A stretch of DNA of 64,000 nucleotides from Paenibacillus mendelii (GTDB lineage: Bacteria; Bacillota; Bacilli; Paenibacillales; Paenibacillaceae): assembly GCF_024498075.1 (NCBI RefSeq), contig NZ_JANHOF010000006.1:124001-188000 (forward strand). The letters run 5' to 3'. A program made the position numbers and the translations under genes. The notes under the pieces were generated by a model, which was not told where the DNA came from, made no database searches, and was given only the letters and a program-made list of their open reading frames with translations. Positions 43,254-51,618 of this stretch are shown piece by piece (position 1 is the first letter of the stretch; the number at the start of each line of letters is the position of its first letter).

Positions 43254-45653
43254 TTGAAAAATTGGGAAGCTCAGTGGATTTGGACAGCCGGACATGAATC
43301 GGAGAACAATGTGTATGCCGAGGCGCGTAAGACATTTCAATTGGATTCGCCCGCAGCGAAGGCGGATATTCGAATAACAGCCAATCAGCATTATAAGCTT
43401 TCTATTAATGGTAAGGAAGTGGGAAGAGGTCCATCTCCCAGCGACAATCAGTGGAAATATTTTGACAGCTATGACGCAGCTCCTTATTTACAGTCGGGCG
43501 ATAACATTATAGCCGTTACGGCATACAACTTTGGCACGGAACGAATCGTAACCAACCAGATGCAGGGACCGGGGGGAATCTTACTCCAGCTCGACATCTA
43601 TAACAGCGATACGGCCCAAGCCGATATAACCATCGCCAGCGGCGCAGACTGGAAATGCCGCCGTTCGCCGAGATGGGTGGCGGGCACGAGCCGCCAGCAT
43701 TACTGGGGAGGGTTCCGGGAAATTTATTTGGCATCGGCAGAGGACGGCTGGGAACAGGCAAGCTATAGCGATGCGGCATGGCCGGCCGCTCGCGTCGTTG
43801 CTGAAGCTGAGCAGCTGGATTCACCATGGCCGCGGCTCCTTCCAAGGGAGATTCCACGCCTGAAGGAAAGCCTTCGCCAGCCGAAGGCGCTCATTGGCTG
43901 CGAAGCTTTCCTGGGCCATATCAGCTCGGCTGATTCACTATTGGAAGGTGCTGACGTTGAGCCGCAGAATAAGGGGCTGACGATCGATGCCTCCGTTCCC
44001 GGTTCCTATCCGCAGGTTACGTATGATTTCGACCGCGAGGTTGTCGGGTATACGGAGCTCGTCGTGGAGGCGCCGGAAGGCGGCGTTCTGCAGCTCTTCT
44101 ATGGGGAGGCGCTGGAGCTGGAGCTGCTCGATACGTTCATGCTCAAGAAGGGGACCAACCGGCTCTCTCCATTCGGACGCCGTGCCTTCCGTTATTTGAA
44201 GCTGGCCGTTCAGTCTACCCTGCAGCCGATTACGATTCAAGAGCTGAATCTGCGGTTCGTCCATTATCCGTTCCCGGAGCATGGAAGCTTCCGCAGTAGC
44301 GACGAGCTGCTCGACCGAATTTGGGAAACAGGCAAATATACGACGCTGGTGAACAGCCAAGACCACTTTGAAGACTGTCCTCTTCGCGAGAAAGCGCTGT
44401 GGGTTGCCGATGCGGTGGTCATGGCGAAGGTTGCTTATCAGGTGTTCGGCGAAACGGCCATCGTCCGGAAGAGCTTGCTGCAAAGCGCGCGCAATCAGAA
44501 TGAGGACGGCTCCATCCCGGGAACGGGTCCGGAGAAGAATACATTCGTGCTGCCGGATTTCTGCGCTCATTGGCTGTACGGCGTGAAGGAATATTACGCA
44601 TACAACGGCGACGTATCCTTCCTGCAAGAGGTTTGGCCGAATATCGTGAAGCTGTCCGAATGGTTCGCCGCCCAAGAGGATTCGGAAGGCCTGTTCAGCC
44701 GGGCAGACAGGAACGGCTGGTGGTGCTTTATCGATTGGTCGGAAGATATCGAGCGGAAGGACCGGGTAACGGCGATCTCCTGCTTCTATTACAAGTTTCT
44801 TAAGCTGTCGGCTGAGATCTCGGACGTGCTCGGCGAGAAAAGAGGCGCGGAGTTCAGCCGTAAAGCTGTGCGTCTTCGTGCTGCCATCCGCGACCGTCTT
44901 CGTATTCCCGGCAGCAAGCTGTTCGCGGATTGCATGACGGATGAGGGACTTTCCGGCAGCGTTACCGCACAGACGAACTTTGCCGCTGTCTGGTCCGGCA
45001 TTACCGAGGACGACGAGGCTGCCGAATTCATTCGCGACGTCTACTTGACGGGACGGCTGCCGCGCATCAGAGGGGCGTTCTTCTACCACATTGTGCTGGA
45101 AACGCTGTTCAACCACGGTTTTGCCAGCGAAGCGGTCGAACAAATTCGTTATTACTGGGGAGCCATGCTGGACAGAGGCGCAAAAACATGGTGGGAAACG
45201 TTTGATCCCGAGCTGCCCTTCTGCACAATACCAAGCCCGTACCAGGGTCATACGCCGACATACTTGCAGGATGCGATCCCGGTTAGCCATTCGCACGGCT
45301 GGGGAGCGTCACCGACCAATTTGCTGACCAGCGAGGTGCTTGGCGTCAACGTCGCCAATCTTGGAACCGGAGTAGTCACATTGAGCCCGACCATTGTAAG
45401 CGGAGTAACATGGGTAGAGGGCGTTGTTCCGACTCCTATGGGAGATATCCATGCAAGCTGGCGCACGGAGGATAATGGTCAGGTTCGCTATGAGGCGGTG
45501 ATGCCGAGCGGACTGAAATGGACAGGTAATGGTCTTCATGATGTTCAGGTCGAGCAGCTGGGTGATACGGTCCGCATGACGGGCCAGATCGGATCTGGTG
45601 GCAGCGGCGGCATTCAAGTAAGCGAGCCAACGTCTATCTCAGGCCAGGAGTAG
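43254..45653 (+). CDS. GH78-like alpha-L-rhamnosidase
   Basis: 799 residues, cytoplasmic. N-terminal beta-sandwich with WEAQWIWTAG and ITANQHYKLSINGKEVGRGP, typical of GH78 N-domains. An (alpha/alpha)6 catalytic domain follows from about 365, with DHFEDCPLREKALWVADA holding the expected acidic residues of the DCP.RE motif and WWCFIDWSE plus TWWETF later on. It would release L-rhamnose from imported oligosaccharides. TTG 43254, nine bases after GGGAGG, is preferred over GTG 43245, which overlaps the binding site. Confidence 0.78.
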   Translation: MKNWEAQWIWTAGHESENNVYAEARKTFQLDSPAAKADIRITANQHYKLSINGKEVGRGPSPSDNQWKYFDSYDAAPYLQSGDNIIAVTAYNFGTERIVTNQMQGPGGILLQLDIYNSDTAQADITIASGADWKCRRSPRWVAGTSRQHYWGGFREIYLASAEDGWEQASYSDAAWPAARVVAEAEQLDSPWPRLLPREIPRLKESLRQPKALIGCEAFLGHISSADSLLEGADVEPQNKGLTIDASVPGSYPQVTYDFDREVVGYTELVVEAPEGGVLQLFYGEALELELLDTFMLKKGTNRLSPFGRRAFRYLKLAVQSTLQPITIQELNLRFVHYPFPEHGSFRSSDELLDRIWETGKYTTLVNSQDHFEDCPLREKALWVADAVVMAKVAYQVFGETAIVRKSLLQSARNQNEDGSIPGTGPEKNTFVLPDFCAHWLYGVKEYYAYNGDVSFLQEVWPNIVKLSEWFAAQEDSEGLFSRADRNGWWCFIDWSEDIERKDRVTAISCFYYKFLKLSAEISDVLGEKRGAEFSRKAVRLRAAIRDRLRIPGSKLFADCMTDEGLSGSVTAQTNFAAVWSGITEDDEAAEFIRDVYLTGRLPRIRGAFFYHIVLETLFNHGFASEAVEQIRYYWGAMLDRGAKTWWETFDPELPFCTIPSPYQGHTPTYLQDAIPVSHSHGWGASPTNLLTSEVLGVNVANLGTGVVTLSPTIVSGVTWVEGVVPTPMGDIHASWRTEDNGQVRYEAVMPSGLKWTGNGLHDVQVEQLGDTVRMTGQIGSGGSGGIQVSEPTSISGQE

Positions 45654-45661
45654 CGTGCGGC

Positions 45662-45740
45662 CGGCGGTTTTGTTGTCGCGGGTTACTGGTTACTCTCGCA
45701 GCAACAAGACCGCCGAACAACCCGCTGAGAGGGCGGGTTT
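45662..45740 (+). terminator. Two successive hairpins after the GH78-like gene
   Basis: CGGCGGTTTTGTTG pairs with CAACAAGACCGCCG (45662-45715, one G-U) and then AACCCGC-N7-GCGGGTT (45719-45739) follows with TTTCG. T tracts are weak, so termination may be partial. Confidence 0.55.
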
Positions 45741-45853
45741 CGCCAGGGATGGTCCAAGCCAGGCATGAGTTGTTTCTTCAGCGCGTAGGTATAAGTGGGT
45801 TGGGTTACTAGGGCAGGCAATCAGATTAGGGTACCGGAGAGGATGAAGGAAGA

Positions 45854-47902
45854 ATGCCAAGTTACAGGCATGCCGCATACGCAGGAGAGTCAATCGTAAT
45901 CGAGAACGATGGGATGCGTTTAGAGATTCATAAGCGGCCTACAGGCTGGGGATGGGGCGAAATTTATTCGCCGGATGGTAAGTTCGCCGCGGTCATTGAA
46001 CATTTTGGCGAGCTGATGCTGCGCGACCAAGAGATGCCCATGAGACTGGAAGCCGACACGATCGAGAGGGAGAGCGGGGCATTCGGGGAGCGTCTGACGT
46101 TACGCGTGAAGTCGCTGGTCGTGCAGGATAAGCTGCGCGGTACTTCATTCGATTCTTGGATCCGTTATCCGTTTCAGGAGCCATGCATGGAAGGCGAGGT
46201 TGTCCTTACGCTGCCTCCGGGCAAAGCACCTCTGCAATATCAATTCAAGCTGATAGCCAAAGCGAATTTATTCGCCAAATATTGCCGCGGGCCTTGGATC
46301 AAAGCCGGCGCCGATTCCTATGGCAGCAGTAAAACAGACGGGATACTGCCGGGTGTCGAATGGCTCGAAGGCGATGAATGGTCCAGCGGAAGCGACTGGT
46401 TTAAGGATCCATGGGCATTGCGGACGGTTCCGCACCCGAACAAGGTCTCTATTCCCGTCATGGCGATCAGCCACGAGGGGTTAGCCGTGGGCCTGTCGTG
46501 GAATCCGAACTCGGATGCGACGAGATGGTTCAATTACCGCATTCACCGCCAGCAGCCGGTCTTCGCATCCCCGAACTTCATCGACCGGATGAACAATCAT
46601 TTGATGGGATTAATGATACCGGATGCTTCTGGTGAGAATGGCGAGAATCAGGTGGAAGCAGCTGCACCTCTCGAGCTGCACCCCGATCAGGTCGTTGAAT
46701 TTGAAGGGGAGGTATTCTTGTCGGAGGGCAGCAGCTTGGATGCTGTTACGGATTGGGTGAAGCGCAACGAGCTGCCGGAACCGCCAGCCCCAAGATGGCC
46801 GCTTGAGGACGCTTTGGACCGAATTGCGAACGCTTATGCTAACCGCTTCTGGGTAGAGGGCAAAGGATTTGGCTTTGCTCAGCATCCGGGAAGCGGCAGC
46901 CCGGCCGAGCCGCGATTCGCTGAAGCTTATCTGGCTACGAGGTCGGACAGGCCTGCAGCGGCGGCGCTGAAACAACGCGTCGATTGGTGCCGTGAACAGA
47001 CCGGCTACCGGAAGCCGCATCATCGGCTCGGAATTGTGGGTGCAGCGTCGACAATGGCCCGCGAGAAGCTGCTGGAACAGGGCAATAAGCTGATGAGCCA
47101 TCAACGCGAGGACGGCGCGTTCCCATTCGATCCGGATGGCCGCCACTATATGAAGGATGACTTTGTCGTGGCGCGTGAATACTTGGAGCCGATGGGGCTT
47201 GCAGGCGACACGGCGCTTGATATTACGATCACGCCGGCTGCCGATTTAATCGCGCTCTACGAGCAGACGGGCGAAGAGTCGTTTAAAGAAGCCGCCATAC
47301 GGGCGCTCGAGTTCTGCATGCCGATGCGCCGGCCTGAAGGCGGCGACTTCTGGGAGACGCCGCTTCACAGCCCGAACCTGCTAGCGGCCGGGCATGCTGC
47401 GAACGCATACGCAATGGCTTTCAGGGCGTTCGGCGACGAGAGGTATAAGGCCAAGGCGGTTTACTGGCTGCGCTGCTTAATTCCCTTCACGCATCTGTGG
47501 CAGCCGAAGGATGTTCCGATGATGTATAACACCAAGCCTTGTCTATGTTCAAGCGACTGGTATTTCGCCAACTGGGTGCGGGATCATGTACAATGGGAGG
47601 TACTGGAAACCTTCGCTTCCTCCGAGGCGCTCGGAATCGATTGGAATGAATGGGACACCGAGATCGATTGGCACCGTTTCCAAGAAGGCATTACCGTGGC
47701 GGCGCTCCGCTGGATGGTGGATCACCGCGACAACCAATGGCGGCCGCATAATTTGCCATGGACGCTGGATCTATACAATCAAGGGCTGCTCGATGACTGC
47801 TATGCAGATACCCATAATAGCGTGACGGGACTTTATGGGGGGATGGTTATTCCTCCGGATCCAATTGCCGTCAATTTGCTTGCTATATTAAACCGCAAAT
47901 AA
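45854..47902 (+). CDS. Uncharacterised alpha/alpha-toroid protein of the rhamnoside cluster
   Basis: 682 residues, no signal peptide. About the first 290 residues look all-beta (IEIHKRPTGWGWGEIYSPDG, KAPLQYQFKLIAKANLFAKYC). From 310 onward repeated helical pairs appear (LIALYEQTGEESFKEAAIRALEFC, AFGDERYKAKAVYWLRCL), typical of an (alpha/alpha)6 toroid as in glycosidases, lyases and epimerases. WETPLHSPNLLAAGHAANAY and YFANWVRDHVQWEVLE may line the pocket. I do not recognise the family with certainty. Context suggests an intracellular enzyme acting on a rhamnose-containing saccharide. AAGGAAGA precedes the ATG. Confidence 0.6.
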   Translation: MPSYRHAAYAGESIVIENDGMRLEIHKRPTGWGWGEIYSPDGKFAAVIEHFGELMLRDQEMPMRLEADTIERESGAFGERLTLRVKSLVVQDKLRGTSFDSWIRYPFQEPCMEGEVVLTLPPGKAPLQYQFKLIAKANLFAKYCRGPWIKAGADSYGSSKTDGILPGVEWLEGDEWSSGSDWFKDPWALRTVPHPNKVSIPVMAISHEGLAVGLSWNPNSDATRWFNYRIHRQQPVFASPNFIDRMNNHLMGLMIPDASGENGENQVEAAAPLELHPDQVVEFEGEVFLSEGSSLDAVTDWVKRNELPEPPAPRWPLEDALDRIANAYANRFWVEGKGFGFAQHPGSGSPAEPRFAEAYLATRSDRPAAAALKQRVDWCREQTGYRKPHHRLGIVGAASTMAREKLLEQGNKLMSHQREDGAFPFDPDGRHYMKDDFVVAREYLEPMGLAGDTALDITITPAADLIALYEQTGEESFKEAAIRALEFCMPMRRPEGGDFWETPLHSPNLLAAGHAANAYAMAFRAFGDERYKAKAVYWLRCLIPFTHLWQPKDVPMMYNTKPCLCSSDWYFANWVRDHVQWEVLETFASSEALGIDWNEWDTEIDWHRFQEGITVAALRWMVDHRDNQWRPHNLPWTLDLYNQGLLDDCYADTHNSVTGLYGGMVIPPDPIAVNLLAILNRK

Positions 47903-47927
47903 TAGTTTCCGGAAAGGAAGAACGATC

Positions 47928-49136
47928 ATGAAAATCACGCAAGTGAGAGTGTTCGTAACCGGTAAGAAGAAGAATGCGGAACCGCCTAAGCCTGAGGTTG
48001 TCAAAGAAGAACCAAAGGGACAGGCGGTAGAAAAGCAGCAGGGATCGTGGCTATCAGAGACTGTTATTGCAAATCCGATGTCCGGATATCCCGAGTATTT
48101 TGCCAAGCGCTCCTCCTGGCTGGGTATGGGAAACCGTATCATCGTCCTGGTGGAGACGGACGAGGGAATAACCGGCATCGGCGAGAGCACCGGAGGCATG
48201 GCCGGCGCAGCGATTATCAAGGAGCACTTTAGCAAGTTTCTCATCGGTCAGAGTCCGTTTGCGGTAGAGCGGCACTGGGACGTCATGTTCCGGGTTGCGC
48301 TCCCTTACGGCCGGAAGGGGATTCCGGTCATGGCGATGTCCGCCGTCGATCTTGCTCTGTGGGATTTGTGCGCGAAGGCGCGGAATGAACCGTTATACCG
48401 TTTGCTCGGCGGCCCCGTAAAGGAACGGGTTCAGGCGTATGTAACCGGCAATGACTTCGATAAGACGAAGGAACGGGGATTTCTCGGACAGAAGCTGGCT
48501 ATGCCATACGGCCCGGCTTCCGGAGAAGAAGGGATGCGCAAGAATGTGGATCTCGTCCGGCAGGCAAGAGAAACGCTGGGGCCGGACAAAGAAATTATGC
48601 TCGACTGTTATATGGCATGGAACGTGGATTATACCGTCCGAATGTCGGAACGCCTTGCCCCTTATCGCGTGAAGTGGATTGAAGAATCGCTCCCGCCGGA
48701 TGATTACGAGGGCTATGGTGAACTGAACCGTAAGGTAACCCATAGCGCAATCGCCACCGGAGAGCATGAATATACCCGATACGGCTTCCAGCAGCTGCTT
48801 CAAGTGCGCGGTGCCGAGATCCTGCAGCCGGACATCTGTTGGTGCGGGGGGATTACCGAAGCGAAGAAGATATCGGCGATGGCTTCGGCCATGCACATCC
48901 CGGTTATTCCTCATGCGGGAGGGCTTCAGCCTTGGGCGCTCCATCTGATCTTCGCTGATTCCAACATCCCGTTCGCGGAATTTGCTTACATCAACGGAGC
49001 GGACCGGGATAATTACGACCCGATTCTGGAAGGAATTCCAGCGCCCCGCGATGGATGGTTCAGCCTGCCTGAAGGAATTGGAGCCGGCATACGGCTCCGC
49101 GAGGGAGCGGAGCAGCATCTGACCGAGCTTGAGTAA
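47928..49136 (+). CDS. rhmD: Enolase-superfamily dehydratase, L-rhamnonate dehydratase-like
   Basis: 402 residues. Mandelate racemase subgroup layout: capping domain with ANPMSGYPEYF and the 20s-50s loops, then the barrel. Metal ligands are the Asp of MLDCYMAWNVDYTV, the Glu of KWIEESLPP and the Glu of TGEHEY; an Asp in LQPDICWCGG pairs with the His of VIPHAGG as the catalytic dyad. These surroundings closely resemble E. coli rhamnonate dehydratase as I recall it. The reaction would be L-rhamnonate to 2-keto-3-deoxy-L-rhamnonate. It has an unusual Lys/Pro/Glu-rich N-terminal insertion (about residues 13-38). Confidence 0.78.
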   Translation: MKITQVRVFVTGKKKNAEPPKPEVVKEEPKGQAVEKQQGSWLSETVIANPMSGYPEYFAKRSSWLGMGNRIIVLVETDEGITGIGESTGGMAGAAIIKEHFSKFLIGQSPFAVERHWDVMFRVALPYGRKGIPVMAMSAVDLALWDLCAKARNEPLYRLLGGPVKERVQAYVTGNDFDKTKERGFLGQKLAMPYGPASGEEGMRKNVDLVRQARETLGPDKEIMLDCYMAWNVDYTVRMSERLAPYRVKWIEESLPPDDYEGYGELNRKVTHSAIATGEHEYTRYGFQQLLQVRGAEILQPDICWCGGITEAKKISAMASAMHIPVIPHAGGLQPWALHLIFADSNIPFAEFAYINGADRDNYDPILEGIPAPRDGWFSLPEGIGAGIRLREGAEQHLTELE

Positions 49137-49208
49137 TGACTGCATATGCATCTCCAAGGGTTCCCGTCTTTATAATTTATTGTGAGAACGATAGGAGTTG
49201 AGCCGGCG

Positions 49209-49961
49209 ATGGGCAAATTAACGGGGAAAGTCGCCTTAGTGACGGGAGCTAGCAGAGGGATTGGCCGGGGCATCGCGATAGAGCTTGCCAAAGAGGGCGC
49301 AAGCATAGCAGTCAATTATACCGGCCGGGTAGATGCCGCAGCCGAAACGGTAGTCATTCTTCGCGCTTTAGGCGTTCAAGCGGAGATGTACCAAGCGAAT
49401 GTCGGTGTTCCGGCAGAAGCGGCGGCAATGGTGGATCAAGTGGTTCAAGATTTTTCGAAAATTGATATTCTCGTTAATAATGCAGGTATATGCCCGTTTG
49501 CCGACTTCTTTGACATCGATGAGGAAAACTGGAGGCGGACGATAGACGTCAATCTGGGCGGGGCCTTCTTCTGCTCCCAGGCCGCTGCGCGGCATATGCG
49601 GGATGCGGGTAAAGGGGCGATCGTGCATATCGGCACGGTTACCAGCTATCGGGCGGGCGCAACGCAGGTCCATTATGCCGCAAGCAAAGGCGGCATTAAT
49701 TCCTTAACGACGTCTATGGCGTATTCCTTGGGGAAATACGGGATTCGCGTCAACGCCATTCTATGCGGCGGCGTGCCGACCGATATCAATACACCGCCAG
49801 GTGAACCGATAAGGCGCAAGGCGCCTAATAAGCATCTGCCTATGGGAAGGATTGGCGATCCGGAGGATCTGGGGAAAGCCGCTGTATTCTTATGTACGGA
49901 CGATAGCGAGTGGATTACGGGAACCTTATTCCCTGTTGACGGGGGCTACTTAGCCACATGA
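49209..49961 (+). CDS. Short-chain dehydrogenase/reductase
   Basis: 250 residues. TGASRGIGRG cofactor loop, NNAG, catalytic Ser in GTVTSYRAG, and YAASK. The Arg in TGR after the second strand hints at NADP use. In this position the enzyme could be L-rhamnose 1-dehydrogenase or the 4-dehydrogenase for 2-keto-3-deoxy-L-rhamnonate; sequence alone does not decide. ATG 49209, after AGGAG, gives the standard SDR start MGKLTGKVALVTG; an in-frame GTG 27 bases earlier is less likely. Confidence 0.82.
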   Translation: MGKLTGKVALVTGASRGIGRGIAIELAKEGASIAVNYTGRVDAAAETVVILRALGVQAEMYQANVGVPAEAAAMVDQVVQDFSKIDILVNNAGICPFADFFDIDEENWRRTIDVNLGGAFFCSQAAARHMRDAGKGAIVHIGTVTSYRAGATQVHYAASKGGINSLTTSMAYSLGKYGIRVNAILCGGVPTDINTPPGEPIRRKAPNKHLPMGRIGDPEDLGKAAVFLCTDDSEWITGTLFPVDGGYLAT

Positions 49962-49964
49962 CCG

Positions 49965-50017
49965 AACGAGCGTCAGCAAGCCGACTATGAGATCGGCGGC
50001 TGACGCTCGTTTTTTGT
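49965..50017 (+). terminator. Terminator of the rhmD-SDR transcript
   Basis: AACGAGCGTCAGC pairs perfectly with GCTGACGCTCGTT, with an inner GCCGA/TCGGC stem, followed by TTTTTGTT. Confidence 0.88.
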
Positions 50018-50133
50018 TAAAATCGATGGTTTGAGGAAGGTTTCCCAACCCAACCTTAACCTTCCACGAGCGGTAATAACAAGAATAGGCTAGAAAAATG
50101 AAGCATTCGTCCGTTCTTGCGCATCACTCCAGT

Positions 50134-50149
50134 ATAAAGTATACTTTAT
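50134..50149. promoter_or_regulatory. Palindromic operator at the regulator's own promoter
   Basis: ATAAAGTATACTTTAT is a perfect 16-bp palindrome 22 bases before the regulator start. AraR of Bacillus subtilis recognises a 16-bp palindrome of similar layout. Related half-sites occur before three other genes of this region. Confidence 0.7.
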
Positions 50150-50171
50150 GTAAGAGTTAAGGAGTGATCTC

Positions 50172-51272
50172 ATGTTAACGGAAAAGTCGGGGAAGACACC
50201 GATGTATCAATTTATCATGGAGGATATAAAGGGGAAAATCGCAGAAGGGATCTTAAAGCCCCATGACCCGCTGCCTACCCAAATCGATTTAGCAAGACAA
50301 TATAATACAAGTGAGATTACTTCACGCCGGGCGTTATCCGATTTGGTGCAGGAAGGCTTCATCTATCGGGTCCGGGGCAAGGGCAGCTTCGTGCAGGAGA
50401 ACGCGGCGGAAGCAAGTCCCAAAGCGATGAGCACGATCTACTTCGCTCAACAGAATTTAGATGTGCAGCTGTACAACCACAGATTCTTCGCCGATACGCT
50501 TGCCGGCATTAAGGAAGTGTGCGAGGAGAATGGCACAGCGTTCTACATGTGGGACATCGGACCAAACTACGAGCTCCCAGACGATCCGAATGCAGGTATT
50601 ATTCTGGCATCGAACGACCAATTTGACCTTTCCAAGCTGATTAAATGGCGGGATGAAGGGCGCCGCTTGGTTACGGTGCATTTTTATTACCCACATTTGA
50701 ACATCCCTTATGTGATCGTCGACAATTTGACCGGCGGATATTTGGCTACGCAGCATCTATTATCCTTGGGGCATGAGCGGATCGGCATTATATTGACCGG
50801 TGCTTCCATGGTCGAGATGAATCAGGAGTTCTCGCTGCGGCTGCAGGGCTACCGCCTTGCGCTCTCCCAGCACCAGATTCCGTTTGATCCCGATCTGGTA
50901 TGCGTAGTGAATAATGGCTCCGAGCAGCCTGAGATGGGCTACGAGGGGTTCCAGACACTGATGGGGAAGAAGAACCGTCCAACCGCTGTATTTGCAACCA
51001 GTGACTACAAGGCGATCGGTGCCATGAACGCCGCACGTGAAATGGGCATCAATGTGCCGGAGGATATGAGTATTATTGGCTATGATGACGTAGTTATGAG
51101 CCAATATACCTTTCCGAATTTGACGACGGTCAATCAGAATACGAAGAAGCTCGGTGAACGGGCTGCCGAGATGCTCTTGTTCGAGCTTCATGAGAATCAA
51201 GGGAAAATCTTGAAGGATGAGATCGTGCCAAAGCTTATCGTCCGTGACAGCTGTGCGGAGGGGAAAGAATAG
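50172..51272 (+). CDS. AraR-like regulator (GntR DNA-binding plus LacI-type sensor)
   Basis: 366 residues. N-terminal winged helix of the GntR type (DPLPTQIDLARQYNTSEITSRRALSDLVQEGFIYRVRGKGSFV) to about residue 75. A periplasmic-binding-protein-like domain follows (IILASNDQFDLSKL, GGYLATQHLLSLGHERIGII, VPEDMSIIGYDDV). This chimera is the AraR type of sugar-responsive repressor. Adjacent genes suggest L-rhamnose or a rhamnosyl compound as inducer. AAGGAG lies seven bases before the ATG. Autoregulation is likely through the palindrome just upstream. Confidence 0.87.
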   Translation: MLTEKSGKTPMYQFIMEDIKGKIAEGILKPHDPLPTQIDLARQYNTSEITSRRALSDLVQEGFIYRVRGKGSFVQENAAEASPKAMSTIYFAQQNLDVQLYNHRFFADTLAGIKEVCEENGTAFYMWDIGPNYELPDDPNAGIILASNDQFDLSKLIKWRDEGRRLVTVHFYYPHLNIPYVIVDNLTGGYLATQHLLSLGHERIGIILTGASMVEMNQEFSLRLQGYRLALSQHQIPFDPDLVCVVNNGSEQPEMGYEGFQTLMGKKNRPTAVFATSDYKAIGAMNAAREMGINVPEDMSIIGYDDVVMSQYTFPNLTTVNQNTKKLGERAAEMLLFELHENQGKILKDEIVPKLIVRDSCAEGKE

Positions 51273-51618
51273 AATAGTAATAATGAAATAATAATTGCTC
51301 CCATAATATGGGGGCTTTTTTTATTAATATTGTTTTGGTAAACTCGCGGTGAAGATATAATTTCGAACCAAATGTCACAAATTAGACACAATATTTACCA
51401 ATTTGTAACATATTGACAATAAGAATTCTTTTTGCATTATTAATAATCAATTGCATTTTTCTTCAGCAAGGTATATACTTAATCAAGCAAAGTATACAGC
51501 AACATGAGTGGCCTGATAATGGCATACTGGGAGTGACAGGCACACGGAATGGAATGACGTTACGGGGTTCAGGTAAGCGGTTACTTGCTTCATGATTCGA
51601 CTTTAAGGAGAGGTTACA
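51273..51618 (+). promoter_or_regulatory. Regulator terminator and promoter region of the importer operon
   Basis: Terminator GCTCCCAT-AAT-ATGGGGGC with seven T residues at 51297-51322. Two promoter candidates: TTGACA (51413-51418) with CATTAT, and TTGCAT (51451-51456), 17 bases, TATACT (51474-51479). The second -10 box is embedded in GGTATATACTT, and AAAGTATAC (51489-51497) follows, both matching the regulator palindrome. GGTAAGCGGTTACT at 51572-51585 vaguely resembles a cre box. No gene seen. Confidence 0.6.

Noticed and set aside
43938-45296. 452-residue antisense frame inside the GH78-like gene
   Set aside because: The sense strand encodes a full glycoside hydrolase with family motifs. 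The antisense product has no recognisable domain and arises from GC-rich codon bias.
51572-51585. CcpA cre site before the binding-protein gene
   Set aside because: GGTAAGCGGTTACT lacks the flanking T and A of the consensus. Kept only as a weak resemblance.
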